Of a stretch of 64,000 nucleotides of DNA, positions 43,098 through 52,724 are shown piece after piece. The stretch lies in NCBI RefSeq assembly GCF_040049215.1, contig NZ_JBDZDN010000002.1, positions 62,001 through 126,000 of the forward strand, read 5' to 3'. The stretch is from Mesorhizobium_K sp040049215 (GTDB taxonomy: Bacteria > Pseudomonadota > Alphaproteobacteria > Rhizobiales > Rhizobiaceae). Every line of letters starts with the position of its first letter. Within the stretch, counting starts at the first letter, position 1. A model generated the notes under the pieces. The model worked only from the letters and a program-made list of their open reading frames with translations, had not been told where the DNA came from and ran no database searches. Position numbers and translations under genes: made by a program.

Positions 43098-44381
43098 ATG
43101 ACAACTGCTAAACTGGAATTCGCCGGCAAGACCCATGAGCTCAAGGTCCGCAGTGGAACCGTCGGTCCGGACGTCGTCGACATAGGCTCGCTCTACGCCA
43201 CGACGGGCGCCTTCACCTACGACCCGGGCTTCACCTCGACCGCAAGCTGCGAATCGGCGATCACCTTCATCGACGGCGACCAGGGCATCCTGCTGCACCG
43301 TGGCTACCCGATCGACCAGCTCGCCGAGCACGGCGACTTCCTAGAGGTCTGCTACCTGCTGCTCTACGGCGAGTTGCCGACCAAGGCGCAGAAGGACGAT
43401 TTTGACTTTCGTGTGACCCGCCACACCATGGTGCACGAGCAGATGAGCCGCTTCTTCACCGGCTTCCGCCGCGACGCGCACCCGATGGCGGTCATGTGCG
43501 GTGTGGTCGGCGCGCTGTCGGCCTTCTACCACGACTCGACCGATATCTCGGATCCGCAGCAGCGCATGATCGCCTCGATGCGCCTCATCGCCAAGATGCC
43601 GACGATCGCCGCGATGGCCTACAAATACCATATCGGCCAGCCCTTCGTTTACCCGAAGAACGACCTGAACTACGCCGCAAACTTCCTGCACATGTGTTTC
43701 GCGGTGCCGTGCGAGGAGTACAAGATCAACCCGGTGCTGGCGCGCGCGATGGAGCGCATCTTCATCCTGCATGCCGACCACGAGCAGAACGCATCGACCT
43801 CGACGGTGCGGCTTGCCGGCTCCTCGGGCGCCAACCCGTTCGCCTGCATCGCCGCCGGCATCGCTTCGCTCTGGGGTCCCGCGCATGGCGGCGCCAACGA
43901 GGCGGCGCTGAACATGCTGGGCGAGATCGGTACCGTCGATCACATCCCGGAATTCATCGCCCGCGCCAAGGACAAGAACGACCCGTTCCGCCTGATGGGC
44001 TTTGGCCACCGCGTCTACAAGAACTACGATCCGCGCGCCAAGATCATGCAGAAGACCGCGCATGAAGTGCTGGGCGAACTCGGCATTAAGGACGATCCGC
44101 TGCTCGACATCGCCATGGAACTCGAGAAGATCGCGCTCACCGACGAATATTTCATCGAGAAGAAGCTCTATCCGAACGTCGATTTCTATTCGGGCATCAC
44201 GCTCAAGGCGCTCGGCTTCCCCACCTCTATGTTCACCGTGCTGTTCGCGGTGGCGCGAACCGTCGGCTGGGTCGCGCAGTGGAAAGAGATGATCGAGGAT
44301 CCGCAGCAGAAGATCGGTCGCCCCCGCCAGCTCTATACGGGTTCTGCCGAGCGCGACTACGTGCCTATTGCGAAGAGATAG
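43098..44381 (+). CDS. gltA: Citrate synthase (type II)
   Basis: First enzyme of the TCA cycle. The 427-residue protein has GILLHRGYPIDQLAE, the active-site HADHEQNASTSTVRLAGSSGANPFACIAAG with its catalytic His, GFGHRVYKNYDPRA, and the catalytic Asp in YPNVDFYSGITLKALGFP. A strong AAGGAGG seven bases before the ATG fixes the start over a longer frame from 43011. The 167 bp upstream hold a TTGAAA-N17-AACATT candidate promoter. The length and motifs fit the NADH-regulated hexameric type. Confidence 0.97.
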   Translation: MTTAKLEFAGKTHELKVRSGTVGPDVVDIGSLYATTGAFTYDPGFTSTASCESAITFIDGDQGILLHRGYPIDQLAEHGDFLEVCYLLLYGELPTKAQKDDFDFRVTRHTMVHEQMSRFFTGFRRDAHPMAVMCGVVGALSAFYHDSTDISDPQQRMIASMRLIAKMPTIAAMAYKYHIGQPFVYPKNDLNYAANFLHMCFAVPCEEYKINPVLARAMERIFILHADHEQNASTSTVRLAGSSGANPFACIAAGIASLWGPAHGGANEAALNMLGEIGTVDHIPEFIARAKDKNDPFRLMGFGHRVYKNYDPRAKIMQKTAHEVLGELGIKDDPLLDIAMELEKIALTDEYFIEKKLYPNVDFYSGITLKALGFPTSMFTVLFAVARTVGWVAQWKEMIEDPQQKIGRPRQLYTGSAERDYVPIAKR

Positions 44382-44430
44382 GTGGTTGGGAGACAAGGGA
44401 AAAGGCGAGTAAGAGTAAGTGGCGTCCAGC

Positions 44431-45615
44431 TTACTCCCCTGCCCCTCTGCCCCCCTTCACGTACTGCATCACGATCTCCGCCGCGATCTCGCCCGAGGGG
44501 CGATCCGTCGCCATGCGGCGTGAGACGTCGAGAAAACCGTCCTTCTGCCAGCGCCTGAACCCGGTGTCGCAAAACAGGCCCTCCAGGTGCCGTGCGAGCC
44601 ATTGCGGCCGCATATACTGGTTGTACACCTCGATGACGACCGTGCGGTCGGCGATGAGGTTGGGCAGCGACGCGCTCCAGGTCGTGATGAATCGCTGCGC
44701 CACGCGCGCGACCGGATCGAGCTTGTAACAGGAGACGAGCGGCACGCCGGCGAGCGCAAGTTCCAGCGACACGGTTCCCGACGCTGCCAGCGCGCCGTCA
44801 GCCTCACCGAAGGCCTGCCACTTGCCTGCCGCGTCAAGCACGATCTCGGGTTTCTGGTCCCAGCCGGAAACCGATGACGCCACGAGATCCTCGACTTGGG
44901 GAACCGTCGGCAGGACAAGCCGCAACTTGTGCCCCCGCGACCTGAGGGCGGCCGCGGTTTCGCCGAACGAGCCGATCAACCGGCTGACTTCCCCGCTGCG
45001 CGAGCCCGGAAGCAGCAGCAGCGTCTTTTCGCGGTCGGCAGAAAGGTCGCGCTTCGCGGCCTGCGCCCTGCCTGCAGTGATCACGCCCGGATCAACGGTA
45101 AGCCTGTGGCCAACGAAAGTGCCGGGCGGTCCGCCGAGTCGGTCAAGCTCGGCCGGTTCGAAGGGCAGGATGCAGAGGATGTGGTCGACATGGGGCTTCA
45201 TCGCAAGCGCCCTGCCCGGCCGCCACGCCCAGACGCTGGGGCAGATATAGTGGACGATCGGAATAGCCGGATTGGCGGCCCTCACCTTCTTGGCGACGCG
45301 CAGCGTGAAGTCGGGATTGTCGATGGTGATCAGGCAGTCCGGCATCTCGGCAATGATTGCGCGGGCAGTCTGGCCGATGCGCTTGAACAGGCGCGGCAGA
45401 TCGCGCAGCACGGCGGAAAAACCCATCAGCGCGATATCGCCCGCATCGAAAAGAGACACGAGGCCGTGTGCCTGCAGGTGACGCCCGCCTACGCCAACGA
45501 GCGTCACCTCACGGCCGGTCGCAGCCTTCAGCGCGGCGACGAGGTCGGCGCCGAGCAGATCGCCGGATTCCTCGCCGGCCACCACGGCGATCTTGAGCGG
45601 CCGCGCCGCGCTCAT
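44431..45615 (-). CDS. lpxB: Lipid-A-disaccharide synthase LpxB
   Basis: Joins UDP-2,3-diacylglucosamine and lipid X into the lipid A disaccharide at the inner membrane face. The 394-residue GT19 protein has VAGEESGDLLGADLV, the LMGFSAVLRDLPRL helix, IDNPDFTLRVAKKVR, HYICPSVWAWRPGRA, LLPGSRSGEVSRL and ASGTVSLELALAGVPLVSCYK. The frame runs to 46008 but the ATG at 45615 overlaps the lpxI stop as ATGA and fits the family. Last gene of the lpx run; convergent with gltA. Confidence 0.97.
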   Translation of the reverse strand: MSAARPLKIAVVAGEESGDLLGADLVAALKAATGREVTLVGVGGRHLQAHGLVSLFDAGDIALMGFSAVLRDLPRLFKRIGQTARAIIAEMPDCLITIDNPDFTLRVAKKVRAANPAIPIVHYICPSVWAWRPGRALAMKPHVDHILCILPFEPAELDRLGGPPGTFVGHRLTVDPGVITAGRAQAAKRDLSADREKTLLLLPGSRSGEVSRLIGSFGETAAALRSRGHKLRLVLPTVPQVEDLVASSVSGWDQKPEIVLDAAGKWQAFGEADGALAASGTVSLELALAGVPLVSCYKLDPVARVAQRFITTWSASLPNLIADRTVVIEVYNQYMRPQWLARHLEGLFCDTGFRRWQKDGFLDVSRRMATDRPSGEIAAEIVMQYVKGGRGAGE

Positions 45616-46496
45616 GGGGACCTTTCCGGCGGCAGGCCGACCACGAACAGGCCGAGCCTGTCCGCCTCGCCGATCACGTTTGCCACTTCGAGCACCAGCG
45701 AACGGTCCGCCTCGACGGCGATCCCGGCGAGCCCGGCGGCATGGGCGGCGGTGACGGTGCCAGGTCCGATCGATGGCATATCCATGCGAAGCTCCTGGCC
45801 GGGCTTGGCGCATTTGACGAGCACACCGCGCTTCTTGCCGGCGAGCCGTCCATGCAAGCGCAGCCCCTTCACCCGCTCCAGCAGGCCATCGGTCCCTTCG
45901 ACGCCTTCGAGCGCGATGACGCGGCCGCCGATGGCGATCGCAGCCTGGCCGATGTCCAGCGCGCCGATCGCGCGTGCCGCTTCCGCCGCCGCCTCTATGT
46001 CGGGCCAATCGGATTTCCGCGGCGCAATCGAGGTCATGGAACCTTCGGACGCCAGCAGGTCGGGGGCGATTTCGTGAGCGCCCACCACCTTGACGCCATA
46101 GGTTTCGACCGCTGCGGCAAGCGCTCGCAACATGCCGTTGTCGCCCTTGGCCAGAGCGGCGAGCGCCCGAGGTAGAAACCTCAGCAGCGCCATGCTGGGC
46201 TTCAGCGCACTGAGCTTCGGCCGCCGGGATATGCCTCCGGCAAAGACGGCATGAGTGATGCGCTGTCGCTTCAGCAGCGGCGCCAGCCCGGCGAAATTCT
46301 CGACGGTCAGCTCTTCATGATCGTAGGAAGCGAGCTCCGAATTTGCCTCGCCCCTGACCAGCACCACGAAGGGCTTGTGACCACGCGCTGCGAGGTTTTC
46401 GGCGAGGTCGACCGGCAGCCTGCCGCTTCCCGCGACGATGGCCATCCTGTCGCCGGACTGGAGCTGAAGCCGGCCGGCCCGTTCAGCCGTCGTCAT
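45612..46496 (-). CDS. lpxI: UDP-2,3-diacylglucosamine pyrophosphatase LpxI
   Basis: Hydrolyses UDP-2,3-diacylglucosamine to lipid X; alphaproteobacteria use LpxI (DUF1009) instead of LpxH. The 294-residue protein has MAIVAGSGRLPVDLAE, AVFAGGISRRPKL, GDNGMLRALAAAVETYG and the C-terminal KCAKPGQELRMDMPSIGPGTV with PPE-like ending. Its 5' end overlaps lpxA by 14 bp and its stop overlaps the lpxB start. Confidence 0.95.
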   Translation of the reverse strand: MTTAERAGRLQLQSGDRMAIVAGSGRLPVDLAENLAARGHKPFVVLVRGEANSELASYDHEELTVENFAGLAPLLKRQRITHAVFAGGISRRPKLSALKPSMALLRFLPRALAALAKGDNGMLRALAAAVETYGVKVVGAHEIAPDLLASEGSMTSIAPRKSDWPDIEAAAEAARAIGALDIGQAAIAIGGRVIALEGVEGTDGLLERVKGLRLHGRLAGKKRGVLVKCAKPGQELRMDMPSIGPGTVTAAHAAGLAGIAVEADRSLVLEVANVIGEADRLGLFVVGLPPERSP

Positions 46497-47313
46497 CGTC
46501 GCTGTCTGCGCCTGCGCGCAGCGGCGGCACGGTGAAGTGGCGCTTGCCGCGCGCCTGGATGAAGTCGAGCACGTCGCGCACGATGGGCGACTGGCCGAAC
46601 TGACGTTCGACCTCGGGAATGTTCTCGGCGACCGAGCGCGAGGGGTCGAAGATCATCCTGTAGGCCTTGCGCAGCGCGAAGATCTCCGCGCGCGCAACGC
46701 CGGAACGCTTCATGCCGATGACGTTCAAGCCGCGCAGGCGGGCGCGGTTGCCCATCACCATTCCGTAGGGGATGATGTCGCCGTCGATGATGGCCGCGCC
46801 ACCGGCGAAGGCATGGTGACCGATGCGGGTCATCTGGTGGACCGCCGCGAGGCCGCCGAGCGTAACGTTGTTGCCGACCTCGACATGGCCGCCCAGCGTC
46901 GCGACGTTAGCCATGGTAACATTGTCGCCGACGATGCAATCATGCGCGATGTGAGCGTAGGCGAGGAAATTGCCGTTGTCGCCGACCGTCGTCTCGCCGC
47001 GGCTGGTATCGGTGCCGCGATGCATCGTGACGCCTTCGCGGATCGTGCAGTTCTTGCCGATTACCAGCGTCGTGGGCCCGCCCTTGTGCTTGGTATTCTG
47101 CGGTGGTCCGCCAAGAACGGCCATCGACGACACCTTGCAGCCCTCGCCGACCGTAACACCGCGGTGCACCACGACATGGCTCACGAGTTCGACGCCGTCG
47201 CCGAGCCTGGCGCCGGCTTCGACATGGCAGAACGGCCCGACGGCAACGCCGACGCCAAGCTCGGCGCCGGGTTCGACCAGGGCCATCGGATGGATCGTTG
47301 TTTGTGACTGCAT
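46483..47313 (-). CDS. lpxA: UDP-N-acetylglucosamine acyltransferase LpxA
   Basis: First step of lipid A synthesis: transfers a 3-hydroxyacyl chain from ACP to UDP-GlcNAc. The 276-residue left-handed beta-helix shows hexapeptide repeats (for example VGPFCHVEAGARLGDGVELVSHVVV), the catalytic His in AYAHIAHDCIVGDNV, and the C-terminal helical domain. Operon order lpxD-fabZ-lpxA-lpxI-lpxB is retained. Confidence 0.97.
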   Translation of the reverse strand: MQSQTTIHPMALVEPGAELGVGVAVGPFCHVEAGARLGDGVELVSHVVVHRGVTVGEGCKVSSMAVLGGPPQNTKHKGGPTTLVIGKNCTIREGVTMHRGTDTSRGETTVGDNGNFLAYAHIAHDCIVGDNVTMANVATLGGHVEVGNNVTLGGLAAVHQMTRIGHHAFAGGAAIIDGDIIPYGMVMGNRARLRGLNVIGMKRSGVARAEIFALRKAYRMIFDPSRSVAENIPEVERQFGQSPIVRDVLDFIQARGKRHFTVPPLRAGADSDDDDG

Positions 47314-47325
47314 GGGCCCTGTCTG

Positions 47326-47787
47326 TTACGCTTGGCCGGCCGGCGCAAGCATCGCCTGTATCTCGGCTTCCGCGACAAGCGCCCCCTCGACGAAGGCCTC
47401 GCAGGCGAAACGCACGATGTTGCCGCGCTTCTTGATCTTCTTGACCTTGATCTCCAGCCGGTCGCCCGGCACGACGGGCTTGCGGAACTTGGCGCCATCG
47501 ATGGTGAGGAAATAGACGAGCGAGGGCGTGTCGCTGCCTGCCGCCTTGAGCGAGATCGCGCCGGCCACCTGCGCCATCGCCTCGACGATGAGGACGCCCG
47601 GCATGACCGGCTGGCCGGGGAAATGGCCCTGGAAATGCGGCTCGTTGACAGTAACGTTCTTGATGCCCGTGGCCGAATTGTCGCCGTCTATGTCGACGAT
47701 CCGGTCGATGAGCAGGAACGGATAGCGATGTGGCAGCAGCTTCTGCAGTCCGAGAATATCGAGCGTATCGAGAGACTTATCACTCAT
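47326..47787 (-). CDS. fabZ: 3-hydroxyacyl-ACP dehydratase FabZ
   Basis: Dehydrates 3-hydroxyacyl-ACP in fatty acid elongation and so competes with LpxA for the same substrate. The 153-residue hot-dog fold protein has LPHRYPFLLIDRI, then FQGHFPGQPVMPGVLIVEAMAQVAG with the catalytic His, and FRKPVVPGDRLEIKV. Its start overlaps the lpxD stop by eight bases. Confidence 0.97.
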   Translation of the reverse strand: MSDKSLDTLDILGLQKLLPHRYPFLLIDRIVDIDGDNSATGIKNVTVNEPHFQGHFPGQPVMPGVLIVEAMAQVAGAISLKAAGSDTPSLVYFLTIDGAKFRKPVVPGDRLEIKVKKIKKRGNIVRFACEAFVEGALVAEAEIQAMLAPAGQA

Positions 47788-48838
47788 TGCCGCCTCCCCG
47801 CTTCGACCTCTCCGCAGTGAGCTTCCTCAACGTCGCCACGTTGCGCATCATCTTTCCCATGGGTTCGGCCGGATAGCCGGCCCACACTTCGCCTCCCGGC
47901 ACGTTGTTCATGAAACCGCTGCCCGCCGCAAGCTGCGCGCCATCACCGATGGTCAGATGATCGGCTATGCCGACGCCGCCGCCCATGATCACATTGTTCC
48001 CCACCACAACCGAGCCGGAAATGCCGGAAAGCGCGGCGATCAGGCAGTTCCGGCCGATGCGCACGTTGTGCGCGATCTGGACCAGATTGTCGATCTTGGT
48101 GTTTTCGCCGATGACCGTGTCCGCCATCGCGCCACGATCGATGGTGGCGTTGGCGCCGATCTCGACATTGTCCTGGATGACCACGCGTCCGATCTGCGGG
48201 ATACGCTCCGGGCCGGACGCGCCGGCAGCGAAGCCGAAACCGTCCTGTCCGATCTTGGCGCCGGCGTGGATGATCACCCTGTTGCCGGCGAGCGTCGCCT
48301 GGACGATTGCGCCTGGACCGACATAGCAGTCGCGGCCGATCTGGCAGAGCCTGCCGATGACGGCGTTCGGCGCAACGATCGTGCCCGAGCCGATCGCGGC
48401 CATCGGCCCGATCACCGCGCCGGCCTCGACGACGACGCCGGGCTCGAGCCGCGCCGTCGGATCGACGAAGGCGCGGGGCGAGATCCCGGTCTCGCCGGTC
48501 AGCGCGTGCGGTGAGGCGGCGGCCGGGAACATCAGCCGGCCGATCGTCGCGAAGGCGGCCTGCGGCTTTTTCGTGACCAGAACGGCGACGCCCGGGCTCA
48601 CCGTCGGTGCGATGTCCGCAGTGCAAAAGACGGCAGCGGCGACCAGCGCCCCGGCGAGGCCCGCATTGCGGCGGCCCTCGATATAAACGAGCATGCCCTC
48701 GCCGCCTTGCGAGGCGGAGGCGATGCCGCTTATTTCTATGTGCGCATGCGAAAGGTCCGAGAGTCCGGCGCCGGCTAAGTTCGCTGCCTCAAGCGCCGTA
48801 AACCGACGTGTCGGCACGAAGAACACCGGATCGGTCAT
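47780..48838 (-). CDS. lpxD: UDP-3-O-acylglucosamine N-acyltransferase LpxD
   Basis: Third step of lipid A synthesis: N-acylation from 3-hydroxyacyl-ACP. The 352-residue protein has a short N-terminal uridine-binding domain, then hexapeptide repeats (GVVVEAGAVIGPMAAIGSGTIVAPNAVIG), the catalytic His region NLVQIAHNVRIGRN and a GGGVGIADH turn, with a C-terminal tail. It lies 60 bp downstream of bamA; a CCCGGCC/GGCCGGG hairpin fills part of that gap. Confidence 0.97.
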   Translation of the reverse strand: MTDPVFFVPTRRFTALEAANLAGAGLSDLSHAHIEISGIASASQGGEGMLVYIEGRRNAGLAGALVAAAVFCTADIAPTVSPGVAVLVTKKPQAAFATIGRLMFPAAASPHALTGETGISPRAFVDPTARLEPGVVVEAGAVIGPMAAIGSGTIVAPNAVIGRLCQIGRDCYVGPGAIVQATLAGNRVIIHAGAKIGQDGFGFAAGASGPERIPQIGRVVIQDNVEIGANATIDRGAMADTVIGENTKIDNLVQIAHNVRIGRNCLIAALSGISGSVVVGNNVIMGGGVGIADHLTIGDGAQLAAGSGFMNNVPGGEVWAGYPAEPMGKMMRNVATLRKLTAERSKRGGGNE

Positions 48839-48898
48839 TGGAACTATATCCAGATGGACGGCCCGGCCAAAGCGGCCGGGACAGTCGAACCGCCTCGG

Positions 48899-51256
48899 TC
48901 AGAAGCGGGTCGACACGCCGAAATTGAATTCCTGCACCTCGTCGGTTTCTTCCTTGAGCACCGGCACGGCGTAGTCGATGCGCAGAGGGCCGAACGGAGA
49001 CGCCCAGATCAGGCCGGCGCCGACGGAGGCACGCCACTGCATTTCGTTTCCTTGGACGTCGACCCCGACGACATTGATATCGCTTCCGTAGAGCGTCGCC
49101 GCGTCCGCGAAAACCGCGCCCCTTATGCCAAAGCTCTCAGGCAGGAGAGGCAGCGGGAACTGAGTTTCGGCAGAGGCATTGAAATAGGTCGTACCGCCGA
49201 GCTTGTCATCGTCGCCCGCAGCGTCGTACGGACCGATGCCGCCATATGCGAAGCCGCGGATCATGCGATCATTGCTCTGGAACTGGTCGAAGATACGAAG
49301 CCCGCCGTCGCCGTAGCCCACGATGTGCCCGCCGCCTGCGCTCACGATACCGACGACGTCGAATTCCTCGGAAAGCGTGTGATAGTAGGAACCGCGGGCA
49401 GTGAGCTTGACGAATTGTGCATCACCGCCAAGTCCAGCCACTTCAGTGGTTACATTGGCGTAGATGCCAGCATGCGGGCTCTTCATGTCGTCGATCGTGT
49501 TGTAGACAAGCGCGCCCGAAACCGACGACTTGATCCACGGGCTGGTTGCCACGGCATCGACGATGGCGTTCGACACGCCGCAAAAATCGTTCCCAACATC
49601 ACAACCGTCTTCGAGATTGTACTCTTCGCTCGAGAGGTTGTAGGCGATTTGCGTCGACAGGGTCTCGGTAATCGGCAGGCCAAAGCGGATCGTCGCGCCT
49701 GTGGTTTCGCTGTCATAGTCGTCGTAATCGCGCTGCCGCTGGTAGATGTCGAATCCCGCTGCGATACGGCGCCCCAGGAAATAGGGTTCGGTGAACGACA
49801 GCTGATAATCCTGCGAGCTTTCGCCGCCGCCTGCCGAGAACTTGATGAACTGCCCGCGGCCGAGGAAGTTGCGTTCGGTGATCGCGCCTTCGATTGAGGG
49901 ACCCGGAGAATCGCCGCCCGTCGTGTAGCCGGCGCCGACCGAGAACTCACCAGTCGACTTGTCGACGACATCGACGACCAGAACGACCTGGTCGGCCTCG
50001 GAGCCCGGCGCTGTCGCGACCTCGACGGTCTCAAAGAAGCCAAGCGCTTCGAGGCGTCTCTTCGCGCGCTGGATCAGAACCTGGTTGAAGGCGTCGCCTT
50101 CACTCACCTCGAATTCGCGGCGGATGACATAGTCGCGCGTACGCGTGTTGCCGCGGATCTCGATGCGCTCGACATAGGTCTTGGCGCCCTGGTCGATCGT
50201 GTAGACGACCGAGATGGTACGGTTCTCGAAGTTGCGGTCGCCGCGCGGGGTGACCTGCGCGAAGGCGTAGCCAAGACCGGCGAGGTGCTCGGTCAGCGCG
50301 ATGATCGTGTCTTCGATGTTCTTGGCGTTATAGACATCGCCCGACTGCGTTTCGACGAGCGGCATCAGGCTCTCGCCCGGAACGTCCGGCAGCGTGCTGT
50401 CGACGCTGATCTCGCTGAACGTGTATTTGTCACCTTCCTCGACGGTGATGGTGACCGTGTATTCGTTGGTGGCTTCGTCGAGTTCGCCGAAGGCCGAGAC
50501 CACCTGGAAGTCTGCATAGCCGCGGTTGAAATAGAAGCGGCGCAACGCCTCCTCGTCGGCGCGCAGCCTGTCCTCGTCATAGATGTCGTCGCGCAGCACG
50601 AACGACAGGAGCGTCGATTCCTTGGTCGCGATCACATCCGACAGGCGGCGGTCGCCGAAGGCCTCGTTGCCGACGAAATTGATGGCCGCGATCTTAGTGC
50701 GACCCCCTTCGTTGATCTCGAAAACCACGTTCACGCGGTTCTCGCCGAGATCGATAGTCCTGGTTGTCACCGTTGCGTCGTCGCGTCCGACGCGGGCATA
50801 GGCCGCGCGTATCGCCTCGGCGTCAGCTTCCAGTTGATCGGGCGAAAAAGTGCCGCGCGACTTCAGCTGCACCGTGCTGGTGAGCTGCGCGTCCTTGATC
50901 TTCTTGTTGCCCTGGAACAGGACCTGGTTGACGATCTGGTACTCGGAAACCTGCACGACGAGCGTGCCGCCAACCTGGTTCACGCTAACGTTGGAGAAGA
51001 GCCCCGTGCTGAAGAGGCGCTTCACGGATTCGTCGATATCGGCGGACGAAAAGGACTGGCCGGGCTTGATGGTGATGTAACTGCGGATGGTCTCGGCATC
51101 GACGCGCTGATTGCCGCGAACATCGATCGAGGAGACCGTGGCGGCCTGCGCCACGGACACCGACGCAAACTGCAACACGAACGCACTCGGCATTGCCATG
51201 GCCGCAGACAACGCAACCGCCGAAGCGGCGCTCAAGAACCCGGATGCTACCTTCAT
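48899..51256 (-). CDS. bamA: Outer membrane protein assembly factor BamA
   Basis: Central beta-barrel of the BAM machine, which inserts outer-membrane proteins. The 785-residue precursor has a signal peptide (about 1-38, ending VSVAQAATV), five POTRA domains (about 40-435, for example VNQVLFQGNKKIKDAQL and VERIEIRGNTRTRDYVIRREF) and an Omp85 barrel with the VRGF-like loop RGFAYGGIGP and a C-terminal aromatic residue (TRF). ATG 51256 gives a clean signal peptide; 51352 is the upstream limit. Confidence 0.97.
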   Translation of the reverse strand: MKVASGFLSAASAVALSAAMAMPSAFVLQFASVSVAQAATVSSIDVRGNQRVDAETIRSYITIKPGQSFSSADIDESVKRLFSTGLFSNVSVNQVGGTLVVQVSEYQIVNQVLFQGNKKIKDAQLTSTVQLKSRGTFSPDQLEADAEAIRAAYARVGRDDATVTTRTIDLGENRVNVVFEINEGGRTKIAAINFVGNEAFGDRRLSDVIATKESTLLSFVLRDDIYDEDRLRADEEALRRFYFNRGYADFQVVSAFGELDEATNEYTVTITVEEGDKYTFSEISVDSTLPDVPGESLMPLVETQSGDVYNAKNIEDTIIALTEHLAGLGYAFAQVTPRGDRNFENRTISVVYTIDQGAKTYVERIEIRGNTRTRDYVIRREFEVSEGDAFNQVLIQRAKRRLEALGFFETVEVATAPGSEADQVVLVVDVVDKSTGEFSVGAGYTTGGDSPGPSIEGAITERNFLGRGQFIKFSAGGGESSQDYQLSFTEPYFLGRRIAAGFDIYQRQRDYDDYDSETTGATIRFGLPITETLSTQIAYNLSSEEYNLEDGCDVGNDFCGVSNAIVDAVATSPWIKSSVSGALVYNTIDDMKSPHAGIYANVTTEVAGLGGDAQFVKLTARGSYYHTLSEEFDVVGIVSAGGGHIVGYGDGGLRIFDQFQSNDRMIRGFAYGGIGPYDAAGDDDKLGGTTYFNASAETQFPLPLLPESFGIRGAVFADAATLYGSDINVVGVDVQGNEMQWRASVGAGLIWASPFGPLRIDYAVPVLKEETDEVQEFNFGVSTRF

Positions 51257-51477
51257 TAAGCTATTAAACCTTTTTTCTCGAAGTCCCCACGGCGAGAAAA
51301 CCGGACGTCGCGGTACATTTCCCTGTCCGTAATAACCGGATTTTCCCCACAAGCAAGGCTCCTGGTTAATTTGTGTTTACTTAACCAAGGCGCGTGGCTT
51401 TCGCGTCACGCATATCCCCGGTCATGGTAAACGGCGCCTCAACCCTCTCTGCCATCAAGCCAGATTCGTTCATGAAT

Positions 51478-52617
51478 TCAACATCCAAACAGGTCGTTCC
51501 AGAAAACGAAAGCCATGAATGCAAGCACCAGGAGGAGCCCCGCGCGATAGACCGCTTCCATCGCCCGTTCCGACACCGGACGGCCCTTCAGCGCCTCCAG
51601 GCCGTAGAAGACGAGGTGCCCACCGTCGAGCGGCGGAATCGGCAGGAGGTTCAGGATTCCGATGCCCACCGAAAGCAGCGCGACCAGCTGCACCAGCCAT
51701 TCAAAACCGAGCCTGGCGGCCTTGCCGGCCATGTCGGCGATCTTGACCGGCCCGCCGAGCTGGCATTTGTCCTCGCGCCCGGACACGAAACGCTGCAGGA
51801 ACTGCCCGGTCCTGACGACGATGTGGCCGGTCTCGCGAACCGCCTCTACTAGAGCCCCGCCGGGGCTGAAGCTGATCAGCCGCGGCTGGCCCGATTCGGG
51901 CGTGTTTACGACGCCGATGACGCCGACCTTGACCACGTTCCCCAGCGCGTCCGTCTGCTCCATGATCTCAGGCGTCGCCGTCAGCGTGATCTCGCTGCCA
52001 TTGCGCGAAAGCACGAACACGATCGGATCGCCGGTGCGGCCGGTCACCATGCGCTGCACGTCGGCGAATGATTCGACAGGCGTACCGTCGACGCTGACGA
52101 AGCGGTCGCCTGGCAGGAAACCGGCGGCCGCGGCCGGGCTGTCGGGACGCACCTCGGCAACGACCGGTTCGGAGACGAACTTGCCGTAGACCGAAAACAT
52201 CACCGCGAACACGGCGATGGTGAGCAGGAAGTTGAAGGCCGGTCCGGCAAAGACCGTGGCGGCGCGTTTCCAGACCGGCTGGGTATGGAATGCGACCTTC
52301 TTCTCGTCGGCGGTGAGCGCCTCGATCTCACCGGCGTCCGGCGCGCTCGTCGCGCTCATGTCGCCGACGAATTTCACGTAGCCGCCAAGCGGAATTGCCG
52401 AAATCATCCAGCGCGTGCCATGGCGGTCGTTGAAGCCGATCAGTTCTGGGCCGAAGCCGATGGAGAAGGCCTTGACGCCGATGCCGCACCAGCGCCCGAC
52501 CAAATAGTGACCCATCTCATGGACGAACACGACCACCGTGAGCACGAAAAGGAACGGGATGATCGTGCCGACAAGCAGGCTTTCGGTGCCGAGAAACGCG
52601 GAAAGTGTATCGCTCAA
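51478..52617 (-). CDS. rseP: Site-2 protease RseP
   Basis: Inner-membrane metalloprotease for regulated intramembrane proteolysis of anti-sigma factors and signal peptides. The 379-residue protein has the zinc site HEMGHYLVGRWCG in helix 1, a PDZ domain (about 130-220, with PDSPAAAAGFLPGDRFVSVDGTPVESF), and the C-terminal catalytic helix motif NLLPIPPLDGGHLVFY. It lies between cdsA and bamA; dxr, often present in this cluster, is absent. Confidence 0.96.
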   Translation of the reverse strand: MSDTLSAFLGTESLLVGTIIPFLFVLTVVVFVHEMGHYLVGRWCGIGVKAFSIGFGPELIGFNDRHGTRWMISAIPLGGYVKFVGDMSATSAPDAGEIEALTADEKKVAFHTQPVWKRAATVFAGPAFNFLLTIAVFAVMFSVYGKFVSEPVVAEVRPDSPAAAAGFLPGDRFVSVDGTPVESFADVQRMVTGRTGDPIVFVLSRNGSEITLTATPEIMEQTDALGNVVKVGVIGVVNTPESGQPRLISFSPGGALVEAVRETGHIVVRTGQFLQRFVSGREDKCQLGGPVKIADMAGKAARLGFEWLVQLVALLSVGIGILNLLPIPPLDGGHLVFYGLEALKGRPVSERAMEAVYRAGLLLVLAFMAFVFWNDLFGC

Positions 52618-52724
52618 GCCGTTCCCTCAAAACATCTCGCCCACGACGCAGGCGGCGCGCGTCGAACGCGGTTCCGATACCAGTGGCGCCAATACAGGCG
52701 AATCCGTGGCATCCGGTGTCGCCC

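Noticed and set aside
45616..46008. N-terminal extension of LpxB
   Set aside because: It overlaps lpxI in another frame; the ATG at 45615 overlaps the lpxI stop and fits the family length.
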